Of a stretch of DNA of 64,000 nt, positions 1-8,034 are shown one piece after another. Where the stretch lies: positions 930,001 to 994,000 of the forward strand of contig NZ_CP109150.1 in NCBI RefSeq assembly GCF_035920365.1. The letters run 5' to 3'. Position 1 is the stretch's first letter, and each line of letters starts with the position of its first letter. Both the position numbers and the translations under genes were made by a program. The notes beneath the pieces were generated by a model that worked only from the letters and a program-made list of their open reading frames with translations, did no database searches and was not told the DNA's origin. This stretch comes from Micromonospora sp. NBC_01740 (lineage in GTDB: Bacteria > Actinomycetota > Actinomycetes > Mycobacteriales > Micromonosporaceae).

Positions 1-1913
1 ACGGGCCGGTGGTGGTCTCCACGGCCACCCTGGCGTTGCAGTCCCAGCTGGTCGACCACGACCTGCCCCGGCTCGCCGACGCCGTGGAGCCGGTGCTCGG
101 CCGGCGGCCCACCTTCGCGGTGCTGAAGGGGCGGCACCACTACCTCTGCCTGGCCCGGCTGGACAACTCCACAGAGGACGAACCGGAGGACACCCTCTTC
201 GACGCCCCGGCGGCGCGCCCCGGCGGCGGCACGAAGTGGCTCGGCGAGGCGGGTCGGCTCGGCAAGCAGGTGCAGCGGCTGCGCGACTGGGCGGAGAAGA
301 CCGACACCGGCGACCGGGACGAGCTGGACCCGGGCGTCGACGACCAGGCCTGGCGGCTGGTCTCCATGCCGGCCCGGGAGTGCGTCGGCGCGTCCCGCTG
401 CCCGTTCGGCGCGGAGTGCTTCGCCGAGGCGTCCCGGGCCCGCGCCCGGGAGGCCGACATCGTGGTCACCAACCACAGCCTGCTCGCGGTGGACATGCTG
501 GCCGGCCGGCACATCGTGCCGCCGCACAAGCTGCTCATCGTCGACGAGGCGCACGAGCTGGCCGACCGGGTCTCCTCCGCCGCGCAGGCCGAGCTGGTGC
601 CGGAGCTGATCGACCGCTCCGCGAAGCGGGCCCGCCCGCTGCTGCGGCCGGACGTCGCCGAGTCGCTGACCGCGGCCGGCGACGCGCTGGCCGTCGGGCT
701 GGCCGAGGCGCCGGCCGGGCGGATCACCTCGGGGCTGCCGTCGCCGCTGCGCGAGGCGTGCACCCTGCTCGACGCGGCCACCCGGGCGGCCCTCGACGCG
801 ATCGGCGACGTCAAGTCCGACGACCCGGACCCGGTGCGCAAGCAGCAGGCCAAGGCCGTGCTCGACGAGCTCTCCGCCACCGCGCAGCGGCTGCTGGAGG
901 AGGCCGACCACGACGTGGCCTGGGTGGAGAAGAACGACAACACCGGTCGCCGGGCGCTGGTGGTCGCGCCGCTCTCGGTCGCCGGCACGCTCGCCACCCA
1001 CCTCTACGAGGAGCGCACGGTCGTCGCCACCTCGGCGACGCTGACGCTGGGCGGCCGGTTCGACACGGTGGCCCGGGCGCTGGGCCTGGAGGCGCCCCCG
1101 GCCGACCCGCCGTCACCGGCCGCCGCCGCCATGGCCACCCGGTCGGCCGGGCGCACCGGCGGCACCGGGCCGGCGGAGGGCAGCGGAGCGACCGGGGGCG
1201 GTGCGGCGACCGGCACGGCGGGGGCGCCGGCCACCTCGGGGCCGGGCTGGCGTTCCCTCGACGTCGGCTCGCCGTTCGACTACCCCCGGCAGGGCATCCT
1301 GTACGTCGCCGCGCACCTGCCCCGGCCCAGCGTCTCCGGGCTGCCCGACGCGGCCGGCGAGGAGCTGCTCGAGCTGGTCACCGCGCTCGGCGGGCGTACC
1401 CTCGGCCTCTTCTCCTCCCGGCGGGCCGCGCAGCAGGCGGCGGAGCTGCTGCGCGCGCGGACCGACCTGCCGGTCCTTCTTCAGGGCGAGGAGGCGCTGC
1501 CGCTGCTGGTACGCCGGTTCCGGGAGGAGAAGTCCAGCTGCCTGTTCGGGGTGATGTCGCTCTGGCAGGGCGTCGACGTGCCGGGCGACGCCTGCCAGCT
1601 GGTGGTCATCGACCGGCTGCCCTTCCCCCGGCCGGACGAGCCGCTGGCGGCGGCGCGGGCCGCGGCGGTGGACGCCGGCGGGGGGTCGGGTTTCGCGGCG
1701 GTCAGCGTGCCGATCGCCGCGATCCGGCTGGCCCAGGGGGTGGGGCGGCTGATCCGGTCGACGGGCGACAAGGGCGTGGTGGCGGTCCTCGACTCGCGCC
1801 TGGAGACGGCCCGGGGCTACGGGCCGTTCCTGCGCCGGTCGCTGCCGCCGTTCTGGTACACCACCCGGCCGGAGGTCGCCCGGGGCGCCCTCGACCGCCT
1901 CGCCAAGGTCTGA
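1..1913 (+). CDS. DinG-type ATP-dependent DNA helicase, 5' end outside window
   Basis: Superfamily 2 helicase of the DinG/XPD type, expected to unwind DNA 5'-3' with an Fe-S cluster. The frame is open to the left edge and the Walker A motif is missing, so the true start lies upstream. Visible are cysteines of the usual four-Cys Fe-S domain (YLC near residue 47, then ECVGASRC and AEC), the DEAH box (VDEAHEL), the LWQGVDVPG motif and motif VI (QGVGRLIR). A Gly/Ala/Thr-rich low-complexity insert lies at about residues 375-412. The stop codon is 4 bp from the stop of the converging permease gene. Family assignment is firm; the precise cellular role is inferred. Confidence 0.93.
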   Translation, partial: GPVVVSTATLALQSQLVDHDLPRLADAVEPVLGRRPTFAVLKGRHHYLCLARLDNSTEDEPEDTLFDAPAARPGGGTKWLGEAGRLGKQVQRLRDWAEKTDTGDRDELDPGVDDQAWRLVSMPARECVGASRCPFGAECFAEASRARAREADIVVTNHSLLAVDMLAGRHIVPPHKLLIVDEAHELADRVSSAAQAELVPELIDRSAKRARPLLRPDVAESLTAAGDALAVGLAEAPAGRITSGLPSPLREACTLLDAATRAALDAIGDVKSDDPDPVRKQQAKAVLDELSATAQRLLEEADHDVAWVEKNDNTGRRALVVAPLSVAGTLATHLYEERTVVATSATLTLGGRFDTVARALGLEAPPADPPSPAAAAMATRSAGRTGGTGPAEGSGATGGGAATGTAGAPATSGPGWRSLDVGSPFDYPRQGILYVAAHLPRPSVSGLPDAAGEELLELVTALGGRTLGLFSSRRAAQQAAELLRARTDLPVLLQGEEALPLLVRRFREEKSSCLFGVMSLWQGVDVPGDACQLVVIDRLPFPRPDEPLAAARAAAVDAGGGSGFAAVSVPIAAIRLAQGVGRLIRSTGDKGVVAVLDSRLETARGYGPFLRRSLPPFWYTTRPEVARGALDRLAKV

Positions 1914-1917
1914 CCCG

Positions 1918-3216
1918 TCAGGGCGCCTGGGAGGCGACGACCACGGCGTCGGGCGGGGTGTCCGGAACGGTGCGGGCGGCGAGCCGGCGGACGGCCGTGT
2001 TGAGCACGGCGATCAGCGGCACCGAGACCAGCGCGCCGGTGATCCCGGCGAGGACCACGCCGGCCGCGATGCCGATGATGACCGCGAGCGGGTGGATGGC
2101 CACCGCCCGGCCCATGATCAGCGGCTGGAGGAGGTGCCCCTCCACCTGCTGTACCCCGATCACGGCACCCAGGATGATCAGTGCGGTCACCGGGCCGCTG
2201 TCGACCAGCGCGACCAGGACCGCGACGACGCCCGACAGGGTCGCACCGACGATCGGGATGAACGCGCCGAGGAAGACCAGCGCGGCGAGCGGGAAGGCGA
2301 ACGGGATGTCGAAAATGACCAGGAAGACGCCGATGCCGACCGCGTCGATGAAGGCGACCAGCACGGTCGCCCGGACGTAGGCGACCAGCGTCGCCCAGGA
2401 CGCCCGCCCGGCGTCGTCGACCTTCCAGCGGGCGGCCACCGGCAGGAGCCGGACCAGGAAGCGCCAGATCTTGTTGCCGTCGCGCAGGAAGAAGAACGTG
2501 GCGAAGAGCACCAGCAGCGTGCCGGTCAGCACCTCAGCCAGCGTGGCGGCCGTGGAGAGGGCGCCGCTGGTGAACTTCTCGGTGTTGTTGTTGATCCACT
2601 TCTGGCCCTCCTCGATGTAGTTGTCGAGTTGGCCGTCGGAGAGGTGCAGCGGGCCGGTCTTCAGCCAGTCCTGGATCTGCCGGACGCCCTCGGAGGACTT
2701 CTTGCTCAGCTCCGGCACGCCCTGGATGAACTCGTTCACCACCAGGGTCAGCGTCCCGATCACCGCGGCCAGGCCGCCCACCAGCACCACCGCCGTCGCC
2801 ATGGACCGCGGAAGGCGGGCCCGCAGCAGCCAGCCGACCGCCGGCGCGAGCAGCGCCGAGAGCAGCAGCGCGACGGCCAGCGGGATGACCACGATCCGGA
2901 CGGTGCCGACGACCTTCAGCAGCGCCCAGGCCACGACGCCGATCACGATCAGCCGCCAGGACCACGCGGCGGCGATCCGCAACGCGTGCGGCACGTCCGC
3001 GTCGTCCCGGCTGGAGGTGGAGTTGTGCATCGCCCCGGGCGGCGGGGCGCCGACCACGGTCGCGGAGGGCGCAGCCACCGGGCCGGGGGACGTCGGCGAG
3101 GCCACGCCGGCCGACTCGGGGCCGTCGACCGGATCCGTACGGCGTGCCCGCGCCGCCTCCCGGCCCGACTCGTACGCGCGACGGAGCCGTCCGCGGATCT
3201 GCTCGAAGCGGCTCAA
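1918..3216 (-). CDS. AI-2E family transporter (PerM-like permease)
   Basis: Polytopic membrane protein of the AI-2E transporter family (PF01594), 432 aa. After a roughly 90-residue hydrophilic N-terminus there are paired hydrophobic segments, a central soluble stretch, and the family-typical C-terminal block with GAFIPIVGATLSG and IGVQQVEGHLLQP. Substrates of this family vary (autoinducer-2, Na+/H+ exchange or unknown), so transport of a specific molecule is not claimed. The start is the TTG at 3216 because AGGAGG lies 5 bp before it; the open frame continues further but would run over the divergent GroES-like gene. Confidence 0.9.
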   Translation of the reverse strand: MSRFEQIRGRLRRAYESGREAARARRTDPVDGPESAGVASPTSPGPVAAPSATVVGAPPPGAMHNSTSSRDDADVPHALRIAAAWSWRLIVIGVVAWALLKVVGTVRIVVIPLAVALLLSALLAPAVGWLLRARLPRSMATAVVLVGGLAAVIGTLTLVVNEFIQGVPELSKKSSEGVRQIQDWLKTGPLHLSDGQLDNYIEEGQKWINNNTEKFTSGALSTAATLAEVLTGTLLVLFATFFFLRDGNKIWRFLVRLLPVAARWKVDDAGRASWATLVAYVRATVLVAFIDAVGIGVFLVIFDIPFAFPLAALVFLGAFIPIVGATLSGVVAVLVALVDSGPVTALIILGAVIGVQQVEGHLLQPLIMGRAVAIHPLAVIIGIAAGVVLAGITGALVSVPLIAVLNTAVRRLAARTVPDTPPDAVVVASQAP

Positions 3217-3373
3217 GCGCACCTCCTGGCATGAGACCGGCCCGCCCACGCCGGTGGGCGGACAGGATACGTCCGACGACGCCACCGTAGGGCAGGTCCG
3301 CCACACATTGCCCCCGGCCCCCGGCGCGTAACCGCCCACGGCCCGCCGACCGGGACACGGTAGCGTCTGCGGC

Positions 3374-3712
3374 GTGACCGCCGACGAGAATCTCGACTCC
3401 AAGCTGCCGATCCGCCTGCTGCACGACCGTGTGCTGGTGCGGATGGAGGGGAGCGAGGGTGAGCGACGCTCGACCGCCGGCATCGTGATTCCGGCGACCG
3501 CCGCCGTGGGCAAGCGGCTGGCCTGGGCCACGGCCGTGGGCGTGGGGCCGAACGTGCGCGCCATCGTCTCGGGCGACCGGGTCCTCTTCGACCCCGACGA
3601 CCGCTCCGAGGTCGAACTGCACGGCCGCGGGTACGTGCTGCTGCGCGAACGCGACGTGCACGCCGTGGCCGCCGAGCGGGTCGAGAACGACTCCACCGGC
3701 CTCTACCTCTGA
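3374..3712 (+). CDS. GroES-like co-chaperonin, not next to groEL
   Basis: A 112-aa protein of the Cpn10/GroES family. It keeps the IVI tripeptide of the mobile loop (STAGIVIP), which contacts GroEL, then a VGVGPN...VSGDRVLF core and a YVLLRERDVHAV C-terminal strand. It is slightly longer than canonical GroES (about 97-100 aa), and the core around residues 45-60 (KRLAWATAVGVG) is divergent. The start is GTG at 3374. The only groEL here is 17 kb away on the other strand, so this is a dispersed paralogue rather than half of a groESL operon; no CIRCE-like inverted repeat is seen upstream. It may act with one of several GroELs. Confidence 0.88.
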   Translation: MTADENLDSKLPIRLLHDRVLVRMEGSEGERRSTAGIVIPATAAVGKRLAWATAVGVGPNVRAIVSGDRVLFDPDDRSEVELHGRGYVLLRERDVHAVAAERVENDSTGLYL

Positions 3713-3812
3713 GCCCATCCCCGGCCCGCCCGCCCGGATGAGGGCGCCGGTGCCGTTTGCGTCGCCCCCCGCCGGGAAGCCAGCCGCATCACCGGCCCTG
3801 GGGAGGGACGCG

Positions 3813-3980
3813 ATGCCGGTACTAGTGAAGAAGATTCTGCTCTGGGGGAGCGTCGCGTTCCTGATCTACTTCATGGCCTTCCGGCCGGAGGGCGCGGCGG
3901 AGATGTTCAAGGCGATCGGGGCGGGACTGATGGCGATGGCGCAGGGCCTCGGTGACTTCCTCACCAGCCTGATGACCTGA
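3813..3980 (+). CDS. Small single-pass membrane protein, 55 aa
   Basis: A 55-aa protein with one hydrophobic helix (about residues 8-22, ILLWGSVAFLIYFMAF) followed by an amphipathic, Met-rich helix (EMFKAIGAGLMAMAQG). The start is the ATG at 3813, preceded by GGGAGGGA; an in-frame ATG at 3738 lacks a comparable ribosome binding site. It lies about 100 bp after the GroES-like gene in the same direction, and its stop is 9 bp from the converging PrsW-type gene. Function is not recognisable from sequence. Confidence 0.72.
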   Translation: MPVLVKKILLWGSVAFLIYFMAFRPEGAAEMFKAIGAGLMAMAQGLGDFLTSLMT

Positions 3981-3989
3981 CGACCGGGC

Positions 3990-5438
3990 TCAGGGGCCGC
4001 CGGGGTGCCACGGCGCCGGCGGCTGCTGGCCGTACCAGCCGGGCGGGCCGAAGCCGGCCGGCGGCGACGGGGGCGGCGGGACGAGCACCACCGGGATCGG
4101 CACGACGGGCTCGTCCGGCGCCTCGACCGACCGCTGCGTGCCGTCCGGGAACCGCAGGTGGTAGCGGTGCCCGTCCCAGATGCCCGCCGGCACCTGCGGG
4201 TCCCGGCCCACGAAGAACGACCGGTACGCGCCGATCGCCTCCAGCAGCTCCCGTTCCTCCCGCGCGGTCCGCTCCCGGTCCGCCGGACGCCGGTCCAGGC
4301 CGCGCAGCGCGCCGTCGCGCAGCAGCGCCAGCCGGGTCGCCGCGAACTGGTAGCCGCGCATCGCCCTCAGTCCGCCGTCGCCGGCCACCCGCTTGGCCCA
4401 CACCCGGGCCGCGTGCCGCCGCCCCAGGCTGCTCAGCGCCGCCACCTCCGGCGGGGTGAGCCAGCCCGCCCGCACGTAGTCCGGCAGCATCCGCTCGGTG
4501 AGCCGCCCCTCCCAGGCCCGGAGCCACAGGGCGAGCCCGACCATGGCGAAGAAGACCGGCACCATCACGCCGATGAAGCCGTACAGCATGATCAACGCCT
4601 GGCCGGTGGCCTGGGTGAGCGTCGGCAGCAGGTTCCACAGCCCGTGCAGCATCATCGCCAGCAGCAGGCCGGCGAGCGGGGCGAGCACCCGGACCCACCG
4701 GCTGGCGGTGCGCGCGGCGATGCCCAGCCCCACCCCCGTCATGGAGGTGAAGAGCGGGTGGGCGAAGCCGAAGAGCAGGATCCGGACGATGAAGATGGCG
4801 ATGACCTGCTGGGTGCCGGTCGCCGGCCCGTACCGCTCCGCGCCGCTGGCGTAGCCGTGGCCGCCCAGGTAGAGGATGTTCTCCACCATGGCGAACCCGA
4901 TCGCGGAAAGCCCGCAGTAGACCAGCGCGTCGGTGATCCCGGAGATCTCCCGCCGGCGGAAGATCAGCAGCAGGATCGGCCCGATGGCCTTGGTCAGCTC
5001 CTCGATGAACGGCGCGACCAGCACCGCGGTCAGCGCGGTCGGCAGCCCCCAGTCCTCGAACAGCCCGGCGGAGAACTCGTTGACGGTCAGCGACGCCGCG
5101 GTGGAGACGAACGCGCCCCAGGCGAAGCAGAAGATCAGGTACTTCAGGGGCTCCGGCTCGTAGCGGTCCAGCCAGAGGAAACAGGCCACCAGCACCGGAA
5201 CCGGGAGGATCGCGGCGGCCACGCCGATCAGCAGCGCCTCGACGCCCAGGTTCTCGCCCAGCGTGAAGAGCATGAACAGCGCGCACGCCGCGATGAACAG
5301 GACCGCACCGGCCAGCACCAGGGCCCGACGCCACCCCAACCGACGCAGCGGCATCCCGGGCCCCGCCCCACCGGGCGGCGGAACGGCGGGCGCGGTCGGC
5401 GACGGCGGCAGGGATGCGCCGGGCGGGGTGTCGGCCAT
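3990..5438 (-). CDS. PrsW-family intramembrane metalloprotease
   Basis: 482-aa multi-pass membrane protein with the PrsW glutamic-type/metalloprotease signature: an EELTK motif (FIEELTKAIGP), GFAMVENILY and a downstream His motif (FAHPLFTSMTG). In Bacillus, PrsW starts the cleavage of the anti-sigma factor RsiW; here the substrate is unknown. The N-terminus (about 30 residues) is Pro-rich and cytoplasmic; roughly eight hydrophobic segments follow, then a soluble tail of about 150 residues containing GIWDGHRYHLRFPDGT. The chosen ATG has no strong ribosome binding site. It is divergent from the SAM-IV leader and its gene. Confidence 0.9.
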   Translation of the reverse strand: MADTPPGASLPPSPTAPAVPPPGGAGPGMPLRRLGWRRALVLAGAVLFIAACALFMLFTLGENLGVEALLIGVAAAILPVPVLVACFLWLDRYEPEPLKYLIFCFAWGAFVSTAASLTVNEFSAGLFEDWGLPTALTAVLVAPFIEELTKAIGPILLLIFRRREISGITDALVYCGLSAIGFAMVENILYLGGHGYASGAERYGPATGTQQVIAIFIVRILLFGFAHPLFTSMTGVGLGIAARTASRWVRVLAPLAGLLLAMMLHGLWNLLPTLTQATGQALIMLYGFIGVMVPVFFAMVGLALWLRAWEGRLTERMLPDYVRAGWLTPPEVAALSSLGRRHAARVWAKRVAGDGGLRAMRGYQFAATRLALLRDGALRGLDRRPADRERTAREERELLEAIGAYRSFFVGRDPQVPAGIWDGHRYHLRFPDGTQRSVEAPDEPVVPIPVVLVPPPPSPPAGFGPPGWYGQQPPAPWHPGGP

Positions 5439-5502
5439 GCGGTCAGCGTAGCCATCCCCGGCCGCCTGGTCCGGCCGCATTCACCCGGCTATGCTGCGGG
5501 CA

Positions 5503-5625
5503 GGTCACGAGCGCCAGCGTCAAGCCCCGGCTTGCTGGCCGGCAACCCTCGTCGAGTTCGCGGTGGGGTGCCCCGGGTGATGACCGGGCCCGGCCCGATC
5601 GCGTGCCGGGCAAGCGCGGACCCCG
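5503..5625 (+). promoter_or_regulatory. SAM-IV riboswitch
   Basis: The leader contains the SAM-I/SAM-IV clan core in actinomycete SAM-IV form: GGTCACGAG at 5503, GCCAGCGTCAAGCCCCGG, GCTGGCCGGCAACCC, GGTGGGGTGCCCCGGGTGA, and the closing TGACC ending at 5585, followed by the SAM-IV 3' region with GGCAAGCGCGGACC. It precedes the ATG at 5669. GGACCCCG (5618-5625) can pair with CGGGGTCC (5642-5649), and GGGTCC (5644-5649) can instead pair with GGACCC (5652-5657), immediately before the GGAGG ribosome binding site. This looks like a translational expression platform. The aptamer match is seen directly; the switching model is inferred. Confidence 0.9.
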
Positions 5626-5668
5626 CCCGTGTGCGCCCACCCGGGGTCCCTGGACCCGGAGGTCGGCC

Positions 5669-6949
5669 ATGACCGTCACCCTCGTACCCCCGCCCGCGCC
5701 GCAGCCGCCCGCCGTCGCCGATCCGCTCGACGTGCTCGGCGTACCCGGCCAGGTGAACCTCGACTACGCGGCCACCGCGCCGTGCGCGCGGGCCGCGGCC
5801 GACGCGGTGGCCGAGCTGCTGCCCTGGTACGCCAGCGTGCACCGCGGCGCCGGGGCGCTGTCGCGGCGCTGCACCCTCGCCTACGAGCGCGCCCGGCAGG
5901 CGGTCGGCGACTTCCTCGGCGCCCGCGCCGGCGACCACGTGGTCTTCACCCGCAACACCACCGACGCGCTGAACCTGCTGGCCCGGGCGCTGCCCGCCGG
6001 CACGACGGTGGTCACCTTCGGCGGGGAGCACCACGCCAACCTGCTGCCCTGGCCTCGTGGCTCGGTGCGGCTGCCGGTGCCCCCGGATCCCGCCGGGGCC
6101 CTCCGCGCGCTGGACGCGGCGCTCGGCGAGCTGCGCGGGCCGGACCCCTCGGGCCCCCGCAGCGCGCAGCACGGCCCGCCCGTGCTGGTGGCGGTGACCG
6201 CCGCGAGCAACGTGACCGGGGAGCGCTGGCCGGTGGCCGAGCTGGCCCGGGTGGCCCGGCGGCACGGCGCCCGGATCGCGGTGGACGCCGCGCAGCTCGC
6301 CCCGCACGCGCCGGTGGACGTCGCCGCCCTCGACGTCGACTACCTCGCGCTCTCCGGCCACAAGCTGTACGCCCCGTTCGGCGCGGGGGTGCTCGTCGGG
6401 CGCGCGGACTGGCTGGACGCCGCGCCGCCGTACCTGGCCGGCGGGGGCGCCACCAGCCACGTCGGGGCGGCCACCCACGACGTACGGTGGGCGACCGGTC
6501 CGGCCCGGCACGAGGCGGGCACCCCGAACCTGCTCGGCGCGGTCGCCCTGGCGGCGGTCTGCACCGCGCTCGCCGACGCGGACCGGGCCGCCCTGCACGA
6601 CGCCGAGCAGGCTCTGCTGACCCGGCTGCGCGAGGGCCTCGCGGCCCTGCCGCACGTGCTGGAGCTGCGCATGTTCGGGCCGGCGGCGCCCCGGGTAGGG
6701 ATCGTGTCGTTCGTGGTGGCCGGCCGGGACTCGACGCAGGTGGCGGCGGAACTCGCGGCGGCGTACGACATCGGGGTGCGCGACGGCCTCTTCTGCGCCC
6801 ACCCGCTGGCCCGGCGGCTGCTGGACGAGGCGGCCGCCCGCAGCGGCCGGCGGGATCTGCCGCCGACCGCCCTGCGCGCCAGCATCGGCCTGGGCAGCAC
6901 CACCGGGCACGTGGACCGGCTGCTCGCCGCCCTCGCCGCGCTGGCCTGA
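5669..6949 (+). CDS. Class V aminotransferase, cysteine-desulfurase-like
   Basis: 426-aa fold-type I PLP enzyme of the NifS/SufS/IscS class. It has the PLP-lysine motif SGHKLYAPFG (Lys232), the substrate-binding RHEAGTPN motif, and a SufS-like catalytic loop cysteine (RDGLFCAHPL, Cys376). Family members move sulfur from cysteine to a persulfide or perform related beta-eliminations. Its place behind a SAM-IV riboswitch suggests a role in cysteine, sulfide or methionine recycling, reduced when SAM is abundant. The ATG at 5669 follows GGAGG with 6-bp spacing. No iron-sulfur scaffold gene is adjacent, so a dedicated Suf role is not supported. Confidence 0.88.
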   Translation: MTVTLVPPPAPQPPAVADPLDVLGVPGQVNLDYAATAPCARAAADAVAELLPWYASVHRGAGALSRRCTLAYERARQAVGDFLGARAGDHVVFTRNTTDALNLLARALPAGTTVVTFGGEHHANLLPWPRGSVRLPVPPDPAGALRALDAALGELRGPDPSGPRSAQHGPPVLVAVTAASNVTGERWPVAELARVARRHGARIAVDAAQLAPHAPVDVAALDVDYLALSGHKLYAPFGAGVLVGRADWLDAAPPYLAGGGATSHVGAATHDVRWATGPARHEAGTPNLLGAVALAAVCTALADADRAALHDAEQALLTRLREGLAALPHVLELRMFGPAAPRVGIVSFVVAGRDSTQVAAELAAAYDIGVRDGLFCAHPLARRLLDEAAARSGRRDLPPTALRASIGLGSTTGHVDRLLAALAALA

Positions 6950-7082
6950 CCGACCCGGGAGCACCCGCCGGCCCACTCCCGCAGGCTGAGCTGAGCGGTC
7001 GCCGGGGAGCCGTCGGCGACCGGGGCAGGTCAGGTCGGGGCGGTACGAGCCCCGCACCGCCCGGGGCGGGGCGCGTCCCCCG

Positions 7083-8021
7083 TCAGGCCTTCCCCACCGC
7101 GGGTGCCGGCGTGCGGTCGCGGGTGCGCTGGATCAGCACCACACACGCCAGCACGGCCACCGCCGCCGCGATCGAGGCAGGGGTGACGGCCTCGCCGAGC
7201 AGCAGCGCCGACCAGGCCAGGGTGAGCACCGGCTGGGCGAGCTGGATCTGCCCGACCTGCGCGATGCCGCCCCGGGCCAGGCCCGCGTACCAGGCGAAGA
7301 AGCCCAGGAACATGGAGACCACGGTGAGGTAGCCGAACGCCGACCAGGCGACGGGGTCGGCGCGCGGCGGGGCGGCCACGGCGGCGACGACCATGACGGG
7401 AACGGTGACGGGCAGCGAGAGCAGCAACGCCCAGCAGATCGTCCGGGCGCCGCCCAGCTCGCGGGCGAGCGCGCCGCCCTCGGCGTACCCCAGGCCGCAG
7501 AGCACGACCGCCGCGAGCAGGAACAGGTCGGGCGGGGCGAGGGCCCCGCGTACCGCGCCGCTGGCGCCGAGGAAGGTGAGCACCGCCAGCAGACCACCGG
7601 CGCTGGCGGCCCAGAACAGCGGCGGCGGTCGCTCGCCGGCCCGCAGCACCGCGAACACGGCGGTCATGGCGGGCAGCACGGTGATGACGACCGCGCCGTG
7701 CGCGGAGGTCTGGGTGATGAGCGCCAGCGAGGTGAACAGCGGGAAACCGACGACGACGCCGAGGGCGACGACCGCCAGCCGCCGCCACTGACCGCGCGTG
7801 GGCCGCGGGGCGCCGGTGGATCGCAGGTACGCCCATGCCAGCAGCGCCGCGCCGACGGCCCGGCCGAAGGCGACGAACCACGGGTCGAGCTGTTGCACGG
7901 CGACGCGGGTCGCGGGCAGCGACATGCTGAAGGCGAGCACGCCCAGCGCGCCGAGGGCGAGGCCGACCGTCCGGTCCGCCGTTACCGTGGTTCTGGCAGT
8001 AGCGCTACTGTTCCCGTTCAT
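7083..8021 (-). CDS. DMT-superfamily (EamA) transporter
   Basis: 312-aa protein of the drug/metabolite transporter superfamily, with two EamA repeats and about ten hydrophobic helices, ending in a short basic tail. EamA exporters usually move amino acids or metabolites out of the cell. It is divergent from a MocR-type PLP regulator, an arrangement that often marks the regulator's target. The start is the ATG at 8021 (MNGNSSATA), which overlaps the divergent gene's ATG within one CATG. No ribosome binding site is possible close by, so a leaderless mRNA is inferred. Substrate unknown. Confidence 0.88.
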   Translation of the reverse strand: MNGNSSATARTTVTADRTVGLALGALGVLAFSMSLPATRVAVQQLDPWFVAFGRAVGAALLAWAYLRSTGAPRPTRGQWRRLAVVALGVVVGFPLFTSLALITQTSAHGAVVITVLPAMTAVFAVLRAGERPPPLFWAASAGGLLAVLTFLGASGAVRGALAPPDLFLLAAVVLCGLGYAEGGALARELGGARTICWALLLSLPVTVPVMVVAAVAAPPRADPVAWSAFGYLTVVSMFLGFFAWYAGLARGGIAQVGQIQLAQPVLTLAWSALLLGEAVTPASIAAAVAVLACVVLIQRTRDRTPAPAVGKA

Positions 8022-8034
8022 GAATGACGGTAAC
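7981..8034. promoter_or_regulatory. Overlapping divergent control region of the DMT and mocR-like genes
   Basis: Between inverted copies of GTTACCGT (7981-7988) and ACGGTAAC (8027-8034) lie a perfect 12-bp palindrome AGTAGCGCTACT (7998-8009) and the back-to-back start codons in CATG (8019-8022). A TAnnnT -10-like hexamer, TACTGT (8006-8011), sits 8 bp before the plus-strand ATG; on the minus strand TACCGT (8032-8027) sits 5 bp before the other ATG. This fits two leaderless promoters and an operator for the MocR-type regulator. The repeats are seen; their use as operators is inferred. Confidence 0.6.

Noticed and set aside
2092..3234. Long plus-strand frame of 380 codons opposite the AI-2E transporter
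   Set aside because: Composition is dominated by Asp, Arg, Gln and His repeats typical of antisense frames; no ribosome binding site and no domain.
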